From contig NZ_CP109178.1 of assembly GCF_036248255.1 (NCBI RefSeq), positions 558,001-622,000 on the forward strand: 64,000 nt of DNA. Direction: 5' to 3'. Below the pieces are notes generated by a model. That model was not told the DNA's origin. It did not search any database and saw only the letters and a list, made by a program, of their open reading frames with translations. The translations under genes were made by a program, and so were the position numbers. Positions 17,058 to 24,921 of the stretch are shown piece by piece. Origin of the DNA: Streptomyces sp. NBC_01717 (GTDB lineage Bacteria > Actinomycetota > Actinomycetes > Streptomycetales > Streptomycetaceae). The first letter of the stretch is position 1. Each line of letters begins with the position of its first letter.

Positions 17058-17846
17058 TTACCTCCCGCGATCGGCGCGCTTGGATGTCTTCTTCGCCGGC
17101 CTCCCTGAGGACGCCGCCCTCTTCGCGGGAGCCTGCTTCTTGGGCGCAGACTTCTTCGCTGGGGCTGCCTTCTTCGCGGCCGGCTTCGTCGCAGAGGACT
17201 TCTTCCGGGATGGCTCCTTAGACGCCGCTCCGGAAGAGCTCCGGGCAGCGGGGGCCCTCTCTCGCCGTGACGCAGTGCCCCTCTCGGTCCGCCCCGGCTT
17301 CCGGGAGCTTCTCCGGCGCTGCGGGCGTTCGGGTTCAGGCTCCTCCTCCTCTTCCTCCTCTTCCTCTTCTTCCTCCTCCGGCCCCTCTTCCTCCGGCTCC
17401 TCTTCCTCTTCCTCCTGCTCCGGCCCCTCTTCCTCCTCCGGCTCCTCTTCCTCTTCCTCCTCCGGTTCCTCTTCCTCTTCCTCCTCCGGTTCCTCTTCCT
17501 CCGTGTCCTCCTCCTCCGGCTCAGCTCCCTTCTTCGCACCCAGGGCCGTCGTGCGGTCACGGAGCGTGTCTGCGAGCGTCCCCATGCCGCGAGTCGCAGC
17601 AGCTGTCACTGCCTTGCGGCCGGCCTCGAGGAGTTCCCCTTTCATCTGGTCCTGCAGTTCGGCCACCTGCGGGATCTCCCCCAGCCTGCGCATTCCCTCG
17701 GTAGCGAGCTGGCGTGGCTCAAGGCCGAACCGTTTGCCCGCCAGATAAGTCCCCACGCTCAGCGCGAGTTTGCCTTTCTTCGTGCGGCCCAGCACGTATC
17801 CGCCGACAAGGGCAGCGGCGAGAGTCATCTTGGTCTGATCGTCCAT
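17058..17846 (-). CDS. poly-Glu / Lys-Ala-rich polyampholyte protein (gas-vesicle-accessory-like)
   Basis: 262 aa from ATG 17846 (AAGGTGA 7 nt upstream). Residues 3-50 (MTLAAALVGGYVLGRTKKGKLALS…GLEPRQL) have a glycine-rich hydrophobic helix typical of a short family found beside SRPBCC genes in actinobacterial gas-vesicle loci. Residues 50-105 are amphipathic helix, 109-174 almost pure Glu with Pro breaks, and 175-262 strongly basic with histone-H1-like KKAAPAKKSAPKK repeats. The strand opposite shows spurious poly-Ser frames. It may bind nucleic acid or form condensates; no activity can be assigned. Confidence 0.65.
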   Translation of the reverse strand: MDDQTKMTLAAALVGGYVLGRTKKGKLALSVGTYLAGKRFGLEPRQLATEGMRRLGEIPQVAELQDQMKGELLEAGRKAVTAAATRGMGTLADTLRDRTTALGAKKGAEPEEEDTEEEEPEEEEEEEPEEEEEEEPEEEEGPEQEEEEEEPEEEGPEEEEEEEEEEEEEPEPERPQRRRSSRKPGRTERGTASRRERAPAARSSSGAASKEPSRKKSSATKPAAKKAAPAKKSAPKKQAPAKRAASSGRPAKKTSKRADRGR

Positions 17847-18367
17847 GCGCACGTCACCTTCAACGTTTCCGCGAGACCCGCCTGTGCTGCGCAAAGTGCA
17901 GCTCTGTGGCTGTCAGTGGTCTCTACCCTGGCGGCGGCCACTGCCGATTTGGGAGCGCAACGAAGGGGGAACCTAGTCCTGCTCACTTCGGGCGGCGCCG
18001 GCCCTCTGCAGCCCGGCGGTTCCGGCCACGGCTGTTGGTCGCCTCGGCGCGAGAGCCATCACTCGATGCCGGACCTGTACTCAACTCATTGCCGGTCCTG
18101 TACTCACCAGTCTCGCCCGTATCGCGGCAGTCGCATCTTGGAATGCCCTGCCTCCTGATACGGGGCGCGCAGTTGTGGCATCCACGGTTGCGGTCGTCGG
18201 CGTCAGCGCCGACCACCGCAGTTGTCCCGGTGTGTGGCAGATACTTGATGTGCCGTGACGTTGGGCGTGGCCGTTGTGTCCTTCTACTGCGAGGCGGGTT
18301 CTGCCGGTATGCCAGCAGGTCCGTGAGAAGGGTCCGACAGCCTGCCCGGCGCAGGAAGGTTGTGCAG
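17847..18367. other. 521-bp divergent intergenic region, promoter area
   Basis: It separates the polyampholyte/SRPBCC unit (minus) from the sigma/Asp23 operon (plus) and so should hold both promoters. No convincing ORF, palindrome or sigma-70 consensus stands out. The target promoter of the ECF sigma factor encoded next door might be here. Confidence 0.45.
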
Positions 18368-18958
18368 GTGTCGTCGTCTGCCGGTGTCGGTTCACAGCCC
18401 GCCTCCCCGGCCCCGGAGGTGGTACTGGACGATGCCACGTTGGTGGTCCGCGCCCGTGACGGCGACATGCGCGCCTTCGAGGTGCTGGTGCGCCGTTATC
18501 AGGGGCCGATGTACCGCTTGGCGGTGCATATGCTCGCGAGCCGTGGCGACGCCGAGGACGTGGTGCAAGAGGTGTTCCTGACCGCTTGGCGGCGGCTGGG
18601 GCAGTTGCGGGACGACGCAGCGCTCGTGGGCTGGCTCTACCGGACGACGAGTAACCGGTGCCTGAACATCATCCGGGCACGTAAACCCGTCGCGGAGACT
18701 GACCTCGACAATCGCGAATCCGCCGAGGCGGCTGGATCACCGGAGCGGGCGGCGCAGGTCAGCGAGCAGATGATCGCGCTCGCTGCCGCTTTGAAGCAGC
18801 TGACGCCCGAGCAGCGAGCATGCTGGCTGTTGCGGGAGGTGCACGGTCGCTCCTATGAGGAGATCGCCGGAGTTATGGGCACGACCCGTACGGCGGTGCG
18901 TGGACGCATAGCGCGCGCTCGAGTGCAATTGGCGGAGGCGATGGCTCCATGGAAATGA
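18368..18958 (+). CDS. ECF-type RNA polymerase sigma factor
   Basis: 196 aa from GTG 18368, chosen over GTG 18362 because AGGAAGG then lies 8 nt upstream. Sigma region 2 spans about residues 24-95 (FEVLVRRYQGPMYRLA, DAEDVVQEVFLTAWRRL, core-binding and -10 recognition) and region 4 about 135-192 (LTPEQRACWLLREVHGRSYEEIAGVMGTT, -35 helix-turn-helix). There is no region 3. First gene of the Asp23 operon and overlapping by 10 nt the gene for a protein with an anti-sigma zinc motif, its probable partner. Confidence 0.85.
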   Translation: MSSSAGVGSQPASPAPEVVLDDATLVVRARDGDMRAFEVLVRRYQGPMYRLAVHMLASRGDAEDVVQEVFLTAWRRLGQLRDDAALVGWLYRTTSNRCLNIIRARKPVAETDLDNRESAEAAGSPERAAQVSEQMIALAAALKQLTPEQRACWLLREVHGRSYEEIAGVMGTTRTAVRGRIARARVQLAEAMAPWK

Positions 18959-19506
18959 GCGAAGCTCAGGGCTATGTGCTGCCTTGCGGCCGCGATATGG
19001 AGACGGTGTGGGAGCGGCTCGATCCGGCCGACGCCGCCCTGGCTGACACCCATGATCCCACCTGCGAGCACTGCTCTGCGGCTCGGCAGAGCCTGGTGAT
19101 CCTGCAGGAGGTGACCGGCGAGCTCGCCTCGGCGGAGATCGGACCTCCGCTGGGCTTGGCCGGACGGATCATGTCTGCGGTGCGCGCAGAGGTCCGCCGT
19201 CACCACATGCTCGCGCTGCCCGGCGCGGAGCCGGGCGGGGTGCAGATCAGCGAACAAGCGGTCGCTGCCGTGCTGCGATACGCCGCCGATTCGGTCGACG
19301 GTGTGCGCGCACGGCACTGCCGGATTTCCGTCACAGAGACCGAGGGCGCGGTGGAGGTGGAGATGAGCCTCGCGGTGGCCTACCGCAGGTTTTCCGCCGA
19401 CGCCGTCGACGAGGTGCGCGAGCGGGTCCGAGCAGCCACTGCAGCACGGGTCGGAATAGCCCTGGTGCGTCTGGACCTGACCGTGGAAGACCTGTACGAC
19501 GCATGA
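18949..19506 (+). CDS. anti-sigma-like ZAS motif fused to an Asp23-like domain
   Basis: 185 aa (GGAGG 10 nt before ATG 18949; ATG 18955 is the alternative). Residues 35-42 read HDPTCEHC, the exact H-x3-C-x2-C of zinc anti-sigma (ZAS) domains, in an N-terminal helical stretch. From about residue 96 (GVQISEQAVAAVLRYAADSVDGV) to the end it has the Asp23/Gls24 beta-alpha pattern seen in the downstream genes, with no membrane segment. Its gene overlaps the sigma gene. The likely job is to hold the sigma factor and to couple it to the Asp23 layer; the domain join is what I see, the mechanism is inference. Confidence 0.7.
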   Translation: MEMSEAQGYVLPCGRDMETVWERLDPADAALADTHDPTCEHCSAARQSLVILQEVTGELASAEIGPPLGLAGRIMSAVRAEVRRHHMLALPGAEPGGVQISEQAVAAVLRYAADSVDGVRARHCRISVTETEGAVEVEMSLAVAYRRFSADAVDEVRERVRAATAARVGIALVRLDLTVEDLYDA

Positions 19507-19550
19507 AACCCCGCGATCGGGCAGCAGACTGTCGAGAGAGGCTGAAGCAC

Positions 19551-19988
19551 ATGGACACGGTGTTCGTTACGTCAACGACCGTGCCGGACGACGAGACACG
19601 GGGTCCCCGTGCACAGTGGGTGATCGCCGAGCCCGTGATCGCCGCGCTTGCCGCCCACGCCGCTGTCGGCGTCCCTGGTGTTGTGCGGCTCGAACCCGGC
19701 CTGACCGGACTCGCCTCCCAGGTGGCGCGTTCGGTACGCCAGAAGATCAACGGCCTTGCCCCGGCCCCGACCGAGGGTGTGAGAATCACGGTCGACCACT
19801 CAGCCGTACCGTCGAACCTCAGCGCCTCCATCGACATGGTCGCCTCCGGGCATGACCAGGCTGGGGCCGTGGGGCGGGCCGTTCAGCGTGAGGTCACGCG
19901 TGCCGTCGCCGATGCCACGGGCCTCGCTCCGCAGGCCGTCGTGGTGTCGATCATGGACATCGACTTGTATGGGACCGGTGCGTGGTGA
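19551..19988 (+). CDS. Asp23/Gls24 family envelope stress protein (1)
   Basis: 145 aa from ATG 19551 (GAGAGAGG about 10 nt upstream). An ATG at 19503 overlapping the previous stop would add 16 residues and is possible. Asp23 domain: VIAEPVIAALAAHAAVGVPGVVRLEP, VRITVDHSAV, VGRAVQREVTRAVADATGLAPQAVVVSIMDI. Asp23 proteins of Firmicutes are abundant peripheral membrane proteins held by AmaP and respond to alkaline or cell-wall stress. One of three paralogues in this operon. Confidence 0.78.
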   Translation: MDTVFVTSTTVPDDETRGPRAQWVIAEPVIAALAAHAAVGVPGVVRLEPGLTGLASQVARSVRQKINGLAPAPTEGVRITVDHSAVPSNLSASIDMVASGHDQAGAVGRAVQREVTRAVADATGLAPQAVVVSIMDIDLYGTGAW

Positions 19989-20305
19989 CTCCGAGATCAG
20001 AACTGACACGCTCACTTCTGGCTGTCCTGGGCAGGATCCCCGGTCTGCGCCCGGCGACCCCCGCCACCACCCACGTCGGCTCACGCGTGCCGTGGAACCT
20101 CGACACCATGGCCGTCGGCATCGACGACGAACTCATCGAGATCCGCGTCGTCGCCCTCGCCCTCCCTCTTCCTCCGATCCTGCGCGAGGCCGAGGCCGCC
20201 CTGAACGCAGCGCTGAGGGAGACCCCGTGGAAGGACGCTCGTCTGCGCCTTGTCGTCACCGACATCGATGCCACCGCCCTCACCCCCTCTCGATCACGCG
20301 AGTGA
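19982..20305 (+). CDS. small conserved protein of the Asp23 operon
   Basis: 107 aa; the start overlaps the previous stop (GTG 19982, or GTG 19985 which gives a GTGA overlap). Middle and end read DTMAVGIDDELIEIRVVALALPLPPILREAEAALNAAL and RLRLVVTDIDATAL, again a beta-alpha-beta layout that could be a minimal, degenerate Asp23-like unit. No membrane segment. Function known only by context. Confidence 0.6.
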   Translation: MVTPRSELTRSLLAVLGRIPGLRPATPATTHVGSRVPWNLDTMAVGIDDELIEIRVVALALPLPPILREAEAALNAALRETPWKDARLRLVVTDIDATALTPSRSRE

Positions 20306-20409
20306 CGCGGGTGCCTGAAAGGCCATGACGTTCTCCCCTGGCACGGGTCGTTCATATGTGACGAGCGCGAAGCCGCCTCGTCCAGAGCCAGGAAACCGAG
20401 GAGAGCACC

Positions 20410-20910
20410 ATGACGAACCCGGCCACCACGAATACTGCCGTGCCCTCCACTTTTGCCGCAGGCGACACGGAGAAGAGTGCCACCAGCACACCGGAAGCTT
20501 CCTCTGCACAAGCCTCCGGGCAGGGCTCCACCACCATCGCCGATGTCGTCGTCCAAAAGATCGCCGGTCTCGCCGCCCGCGAGGTACCCGGCGTATATGA
20601 GCTGGGTGGCGGAGCGGCACGGGCGTTCGGCGCAGTCAAGGGGCGTATCCCCGGAGCCTCCGCCAGCGCCGGACAAGGCGTCTCCGTCGAGGTCGGTCAG
20701 AAGCAGACGGCCGTGGACCTGGAGATGCTGGTCGAGTACGGAGTGTCTATACCCGAGTTGGCCAAGGACGTCCGCAACAACGTCATCGACTCCGTCGAGC
20801 ACATGACGGGCCTGGAAGTCGTCGAGGTCAACATCAGTGTCAATGACGTCCACATCCCCGCTGACGACAGTGACGGCGGCGACCAGGACACCGGCGGCCG
20901 CGTCCAGTAG
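20410..20910 (+). CDS. Asp23/Gls24 family envelope stress protein (2)
   Basis: 166 aa; SD GAGGAG before ATG 20410. Residues 1-40 are a Thr/Ser/Ala-rich flexible tail; 43-155 are the most canonical Asp23 domain of the three: IADVVVQKIAGLAAREVPGVYELG, GVSVEVGQKQTAVDLEMLVEYGVSIPELAKDVRNNVIDSVEHMTGLEVVEVNISVNDVHI. The 104-bp gap before it, against overlaps elsewhere, leaves room for a second promoter. Expected to coat the inner face of the membrane with its paralogues. Confidence 0.85.
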   Translation: MTNPATTNTAVPSTFAAGDTEKSATSTPEASSAQASGQGSTTIADVVVQKIAGLAAREVPGVYELGGGAARAFGAVKGRIPGASASAGQGVSVEVGQKQTAVDLEMLVEYGVSIPELAKDVRNNVIDSVEHMTGLEVVEVNISVNDVHIPADDSDGGDQDTGGRVQ

Positions 20911-21067
20911 CCGTTCCCGGGCCCCGGCACCGCACACACCGTGCGTCACCCACCGCGGGCACGGGGGCCTGCCCACGGGGTCCATGCGGCGCACGGTCCA
21001 TGTGTGCGACCTCGCACACCCCGGCTCAATGCCGCATGGCAACGTACGCGCACCAAGGAGAAATGAC

Positions 21068-21277
21068 ATGACGTCCACTCAGATGGGTCTCCTGACAGGG
21101 CTCGTCCTCGGCCTCGCCGCCGCGTTCGGCGGGTTCGAAGCCTTTCTCATCGTCCTTGTTCTCGGGACGGTCGGGCTGTTGGTAGGGCGATACCTCGACG
21201 GCAAGCTCGACCTCGCCCAACTCACCGGCCGTGACAGGGACGACTTCCATGGACACCGCGATCACCACGTCAGCTGA
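21068..21277 (+). CDS. small membrane protein (DUF2273-like)
   Basis: 69 aa; very strong SD AAGGAG before ATG 21068. Two close hydrophobic stretches (residues 6-22 and 25-41) end at LVGRYLDGKLDLAQL, after which it is hydrophilic. Small double-span proteins of this form (DUF2273) accompany Asp23 genes in many Gram-positives. It overlaps the next asp23 gene by 29 bp, so the two are coupled. It may help anchor the Asp23 layer. Confidence 0.7.
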   Translation: MTSTQMGLLTGLVLGLAAAFGGFEAFLIVLVLGTVGLLVGRYLDGKLDLAQLTGRDRDDFHGHRDHHVS

Positions 21278-21650
21278 AGGTGAGTCCGGCGACGCGCAGC
21301 GAGGCCGGACAACGATCTCCGACCGCACCGTGGAACGCATCGCCGCCCGGGTGTTGACCGAAGTCGAGAACATCGGCGGAGCAGCCGGCCGGCTGCTGGG
21401 CATAGCGGTCCCAGGAGAACACGCCGAAGACTCGGCCCGGGTTGCCGCGAAGGTCAGCGGCGACTCAGTTGCGGCGCTCGATGTTCGCCTGTCCGTCGCC
21501 TATCCAAAATCCGTCGCTCACACCACCGAAGACGCCCGCGCACGCTTGGTACGCCGCGTTGCGGACCTCACCGGTCTGACCGTGACCCGTGTCGACATCA
21601 CCGTCACTGCACTGCGCGCTCCCGACTCACCGACCAGGAGAGTCCGATGA
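21249..21650 (+). CDS. Asp23/Gls24 family envelope stress protein (3)
   Basis: 133 aa from ATG 21249, inside the end of the previous gene (AGGGA about 8 nt upstream; GTG 21231 possible). Asp23 domain: ISDRTVERIAARVLTEVENIGG, ALDVRLSVAYPKSVAHTTEDARARLVRRVADLTGLTVTRVDITVTAL. Ends in an ATGA overlap with the DUF6286 gene. Third paralogue; different N-terminal tails suggest that they are not interchangeable. Confidence 0.82.
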   Translation: MDTAITTSAEGESGDAQRGRTTISDRTVERIAARVLTEVENIGGAAGRLLGIAVPGEHAEDSARVAAKVSGDSVAALDVRLSVAYPKSVAHTTEDARARLVRRVADLTGLTVTRVDITVTALRAPDSPTRRVR

Positions 21651-22174
21651 AATGCCGGCCCCGCCGCACCATCCCGGCCACTCTCACCGCGCTGGTCCTG
21701 CTGGCGGCCTGCGTGCTGATCGCCGTCGTCGCCATTCAGCTGATCATCGGTCAGAGCCCGCTCTTCAGTTACCGCTCCGTCACTGACACCCTGCACAGCA
21801 CTCACTGGAGCGACACCACCACCCTCATTGCCGGCGGCGCAATTGCCCTGCTCGGGCTACTCCTGCTGGTCGCGGCACTCCTGCCGGGGAAACCGACCGT
21901 TCTGCCCCTGACCGGTGACCTGGACGCCGGCATCACGAGGCGTAGCCTGCGCCGCGATCTGCAGAACACGGCTTCGAGTGTCGACGGGGTCAGCAGAGCA
22001 AAGCTGAAACTGGGCCGTCGAACGATCGTCGCCCGCATCCGCACCGACCGGACCAACACCGCGGGGCTCACCGATGCCGTGCGCGCCGCCCTGGGTCGGC
22101 GCCTCGACCAGGTCACCCCGCTGATCCGTCCGGCCGTGAAGATCCAGCTCCGTGCCACCAGGAACGCACCATGA
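21647..22174 (+). CDS. DUF6286 membrane protein
   Basis: 175 aa, ATGA overlap with the preceding asp23 gene. Two membrane helices (about 9-32 and 60-82) flank a 25-residue extracytoplasmic loop, followed by a cytoplasmic domain (ITRRSLRRDLQNTASSVDGVSRAKLKLGRRTIVARIRTDR…GLTDAVRAALGRRLDQV) whose beta-alpha-beta-alpha pattern echoes Asp23. This is the actinobacterial DUF6286 arrangement and parallels AmaP, giving the operon two membrane anchors. Confidence 0.75.
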   Translation: MKCRPRRTIPATLTALVLLAACVLIAVVAIQLIIGQSPLFSYRSVTDTLHSTHWSDTTTLIAGGAIALLGLLLLVAALLPGKPTVLPLTGDLDAGITRRSLRRDLQNTASSVDGVSRAKLKLGRRTIVARIRTDRTNTAGLTDAVRAALGRRLDQVTPLIRPAVKIQLRATRNAP

Positions 22175-22743
22175 CCAGCCTCAACCGCCCAGCCCGCCTC
22201 AACCGCACCCTTCTCGCCGCGTTCGGCGTCCTCCTGCTCGCCTCAAGCTCCTTCGCCGTGGCCGCTCATTTCGGCCACCTCACCTTCCTGGATTCGGACG
22301 CCACACTTGCTCCCAGCATCGCCGAGCCGCCCACCTGGGCACTCTGGATTGCTGCCGCCACCGCCATCGTTCTGGGGCTGCTCATCCTGCGCTGGATCGC
22401 CGCGCAGCTGACCCGGCGCCCCAAAACCCACACCTGGCACCTCGAGCAGAACCCCGAGCAGGGCAGCACCGAACTGGCTGCGAACACTGCCACCGCCCCC
22501 TTCCTCAGGGAAGTCGCCGCCTACCCAGGCGTCCACCACGCCCGCGCCACGCTCGCCGGAACCCGCCAAAACCCCACCCTCGCAATGGTCATCAGCACTG
22601 AGCAGGGCGGGGATCTCACCACCATCAACCATCACCTCAACACCCACGGGCTCCCCCGGCTCCGTCAAGCGCTGGACCTCGACACCCTCCCGTTCACCGT
22701 CGAGTACCGCTTCACCACCCACGCCGGCATCCGCGCACGCTAG
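22171..22743 (+). CDS. amaP: alkaline shock response membrane anchor AmaP-like
   Basis: 190 aa, ATGA overlap with the DUF6286 gene. Two membrane helices (about 11-33 and 54-76) separated by a short outer loop, then a soluble C-terminal domain (TATAPFLREVAAYPGVHHARATLAG…LTTINHHLNTHGLPRLRQAL). AmaP in Staphylococcus tethers Asp23 to the membrane by this topology. Last gene of the operon, with a hairpin 29 bp beyond its stop. Confidence 0.78.
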   Translation: MTSLNRPARLNRTLLAAFGVLLLASSSFAVAAHFGHLTFLDSDATLAPSIAEPPTWALWIAAATAIVLGLLILRWIAAQLTRRPKTHTWHLEQNPEQGSTELAANTATAPFLREVAAYPGVHHARATLAGTRQNPTLAMVISTEQGGDLTTINHHLNTHGLPRLRQALDLDTLPFTVEYRFTTHAGIRAR

Positions 22744-22771
22744 ACCGTTGTGGGCGTACGGGTCGTAGATG

Positions 22772-22799
22772 CCTGCCGGGCTCGGGCTCCCCGGGCAGG
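22772..22799 (+). terminator. probable bidirectional terminator
   Basis: CCTGCC (22772-22777) pairs with GGCAGG (22794-22799); with one bulged base the stem extends by GGG/CCC. It lies between the convergent amaP and HAD genes. Confidence 0.45.
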
Positions 22800-22861
22800 G
22801 GGCCGCGCCGTGCGCTGCCGCTGGGTCCCCTTGCCGCCTCTTCACGTTCTGAAGGCGAATA

Positions 22862-23383
22862 TCAGATCTGCTGTCGCAGCCACGAGTCGAGAGCCGCAAA
22901 GTCGCTATCAGCCAGACCATGGCAGGGATCGACACGATGGAGCAGGGACGGTCCCTGGTGGTGGGCAGCAACCCAAGCTCGATCGATGTCGGTGACCTCG
23001 TCGTCGACCCAGGCGAACGGACGCCCCGCAGCCCATTCGACAAGTGCACGGGTCTTCCAGTGCAGTCCGTTCCACGCGTCCTGGTCATCGATGTCGGACG
23101 GCTCCGGCCAGACCACCACTGCCATTTGCGGCAGACCGATGCGAGGGGCGATGCACTCGTTCGCGTCAGCCATCCACGTCGTCGCCCAGACCACCTCGCA
23201 CGGGAGCGCCGCCAGCCGGGGTCCGTGCTCCGGATTGATCCTGGTCAGGAGTGGATTCGCGTCGGCACCGAGCGGTTCAGGACCCCTCGCATAGGTCGGA
23301 TACGTCTGGGACGCCGCGCCGAATGGGATGAGTGGTCCATCGACATCGAGAAACAGCAGCGAAGCCTGCACAGAGCCAGTCAC
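22862..23383 (-). CDS. HAD domain-containing protein
   Basis: 173 aa. HAD motif I is LLFLDVDGPLIPF with nucleophile D13 and acid/base D15; VVWATTWMADANE supplies motif II (Thr) and FAWVDDEVTDIDRAW the acidic motif IV, so the phosphatase-type active site is complete. It belongs to the short, capless HAD proteins common in Streptomyces. Substrate unknown. Convergent with amaP. Confidence 0.8.
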   Translation of the reverse strand: MTGSVQASLLFLDVDGPLIPFGAASQTYPTYARGPEPLGADANPLLTRINPEHGPRLAALPCEVVWATTWMADANECIAPRIGLPQMAVVVWPEPSDIDDQDAWNGLHWKTRALVEWAAGRPFAWVDDEVTDIDRAWVAAHHQGPSLLHRVDPCHGLADSDFAALDSWLRQQI

Positions 23384-23584
23384 GGGAGCACGATAGCGAC
23401 AGACCTCACCGAGGACCGCCTCGATGGCCCAGGCCCGGCAACTGACCGCCGCCCCACTTGCTGCTCTTTCTCGTGGACATCCACGGGCCCCAAGATCCGC
23501 AAAGGCTGCCCACAGCGGCAGAATCAGAAAGGGGCGCCCGACCCGTCCTGCAGCCCACGCTGCGATGAGCGCGAGGCTTCGTCG

Positions 23585-24673
23585 TCATCCTCGGGTGCGC
23601 CGTACGCACTCCGTGACGGTGGCGCGGAGGCTACCGGTCCGCCGCATCAGGTCTCTCTGGACACGCGCTCCGTTTCCCGCAGTGAGCAAAGAGCCCAACC
23701 CGTCCTCGGCCGCCTTCAGGTCGCCGCTCTCCTCCAGGGCCCCACACACATGCGCCAGCAGCGCACGAGCCACGGTTTCAGCGGGTTCGGGATGCATGGT
23801 GAGAGGGTGGAGCAGCCGGTCATCCAGCCCGGAACGGCTTGCTCGCCAGGCAGCCATGCGCAGGAGACTCGTACGGAATTCGGCAGGCGACTCACCGGCT
23901 CGCCATTCACACGCCGCTGTCTCGACCAGACCACGAATCAGGGTGGCCAGCAGCACCGTGACCAGCGGATCGAGACACACGTCCGCAACTCTGACTTCGA
24001 TGGTGGGATAGCGGTGGCTGAGGCGCGCATCAAAGTAGATCATTCCCTCGTCCCGCAACACTTCGGTGTCGAGCAGCGCCTGTATCTGCTCGTGATAGCG
24101 CTCCGCGGAGCCGAATACGTCTACCGGGCCCGCCGACGGCCAGCGTCCCCAGACCCTGCTCCGATAGCTGTTGTAGCCGCTGTCCTGGCCCTGCCAGAAG
24201 GGCGAGTTCGCGCTCAGGGCCAACAGCACCGACAACCAGGGCCGCACGCGGTCCAGCACGGCGACGCCCTCCTCGTCCGACTCCACCGACACGTGGACAT
24301 GGCATCCACATGTCAGCTGCTCCTGCGCGGTCAGTCCGAAATGCTGCTCCAACCACTGGTACCGCTCACCGGTTCCGACAGTCGGGCTGACCGGGAGCGG
24401 GGACGTGGCCAGCGCAACCACGGCGGCCCCCACATCGGCCGCGTGACCGGCGGCCTCCACCCGTCGGCGGATAATCTCTTCCGCCAACTCGTCCATGTCG
24501 GTCTGAGGCCGGGTGGCAAATTCGAGTTGCTGGCGGTGCAGCTCGGGCTCGAAGGCACACTCCCCTTCGGCATGTCCGTCTGCCATGGCCAGAACCGCTG
24601 TCGACACTGCCTGTGGTTCACCACTCTCCGGGTGGACCAGAAGAAGTTCCTCCTCAACACCCACGCTCCGCAC
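23585..24673 (-). CDS. carboxylate-amine ligase, YbdK-type glutamate-cysteine ligase
   Basis: 362 aa from GTG 24673 (AAAGGG upstream); the frame extends 39 codons further but that part is atypical. GCS2 family landmarks: VRSVGVEEELLLVHPESGEP (ATP/Mg binding glutamates), QLEFATRPQTDMDEL, CGCHVHVSVESDEEGV and SHRYPTIEVRVADVCLDP. Length fits YbdK (about 370). These enzymes join an amino acid to a carboxylate with ATP; actinobacteria make mycothiol rather than glutathione, so the true substrate is open. Confidence 0.85.
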   Translation of the reverse strand: MRSVGVEEELLLVHPESGEPQAVSTAVLAMADGHAEGECAFEPELHRQQLEFATRPQTDMDELAEEIIRRRVEAAGHAADVGAAVVALATSPLPVSPTVGTGERYQWLEQHFGLTAQEQLTCGCHVHVSVESDEEGVAVLDRVRPWLSVLLALSANSPFWQGQDSGYNSYRSRVWGRWPSAGPVDVFGSAERYHEQIQALLDTEVLRDEGMIYFDARLSHRYPTIEVRVADVCLDPLVTVLLATLIRGLVETAACEWRAGESPAEFRTSLLRMAAWRASRSGLDDRLLHPLTMHPEPAETVARALLAHVCGALEESGDLKAAEDGLGSLLTAGNGARVQRDLMRRTGSLRATVTECVRRTRG

Positions 24674-24751
24674 AGCCGTGCCCTTTCTCCTTGTGCCGAG
24701 TGTGCGCGCTTCCGACAGGGCTACCGACCAAAGCATCCCATCTAACCACAT

Positions 24752-24769
24752 ATTCGTTCGAATAATTCG
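24752..24769. promoter_or_regulatory. overlapping ATTCG/CGAAT palindromes
   Basis: ATTCG-TT-CGAAT (24752-24763) overlaps CGAAT-A-ATTCG (24759-24769) in the 248-bp gap between the YbdK gene (minus) and the hydrophilic protein gene (plus). The stretch is AT-rich and 79 bp from the YbdK start; a regulator site or promoter is likely, but the regulator is unknown. Confidence 0.35.
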
Positions 24770-24921
24770 CCTCGACTCCCGTGCGCACACTCAGAGCTAT
24801 GCGGCATCTACCCGATATGCCCACCTTCGTAATGAATGGGATAATTTTTTGCAAGGAGGCTGCGAAGCGTTTTCGCGTTCGCAGACCGGATCCCAGCCCC
24901 CACAGGCAGGCAGGTCTACTC

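Noticed and set aside
16687..17748. Long plus-strand frames with poly-Ser runs
   Set aside because: They are antisense to the Glu-rich tract (GAG/GAA read backwards gives Ser/Phe-Leu repeats); the minus strand has the SD, start and family match.
23440..23500. Plus-strand stretch reading LLLFLVDIHGP, like the HAD motif I of the neighbouring gene
   Set aside because: Match is under 15 residues with no continuation; not enough to call a second HAD remnant.
22919..24745. 608-codon plus-strand frame
   Set aside because: Antisense to the HAD and YbdK genes and without family sequence.
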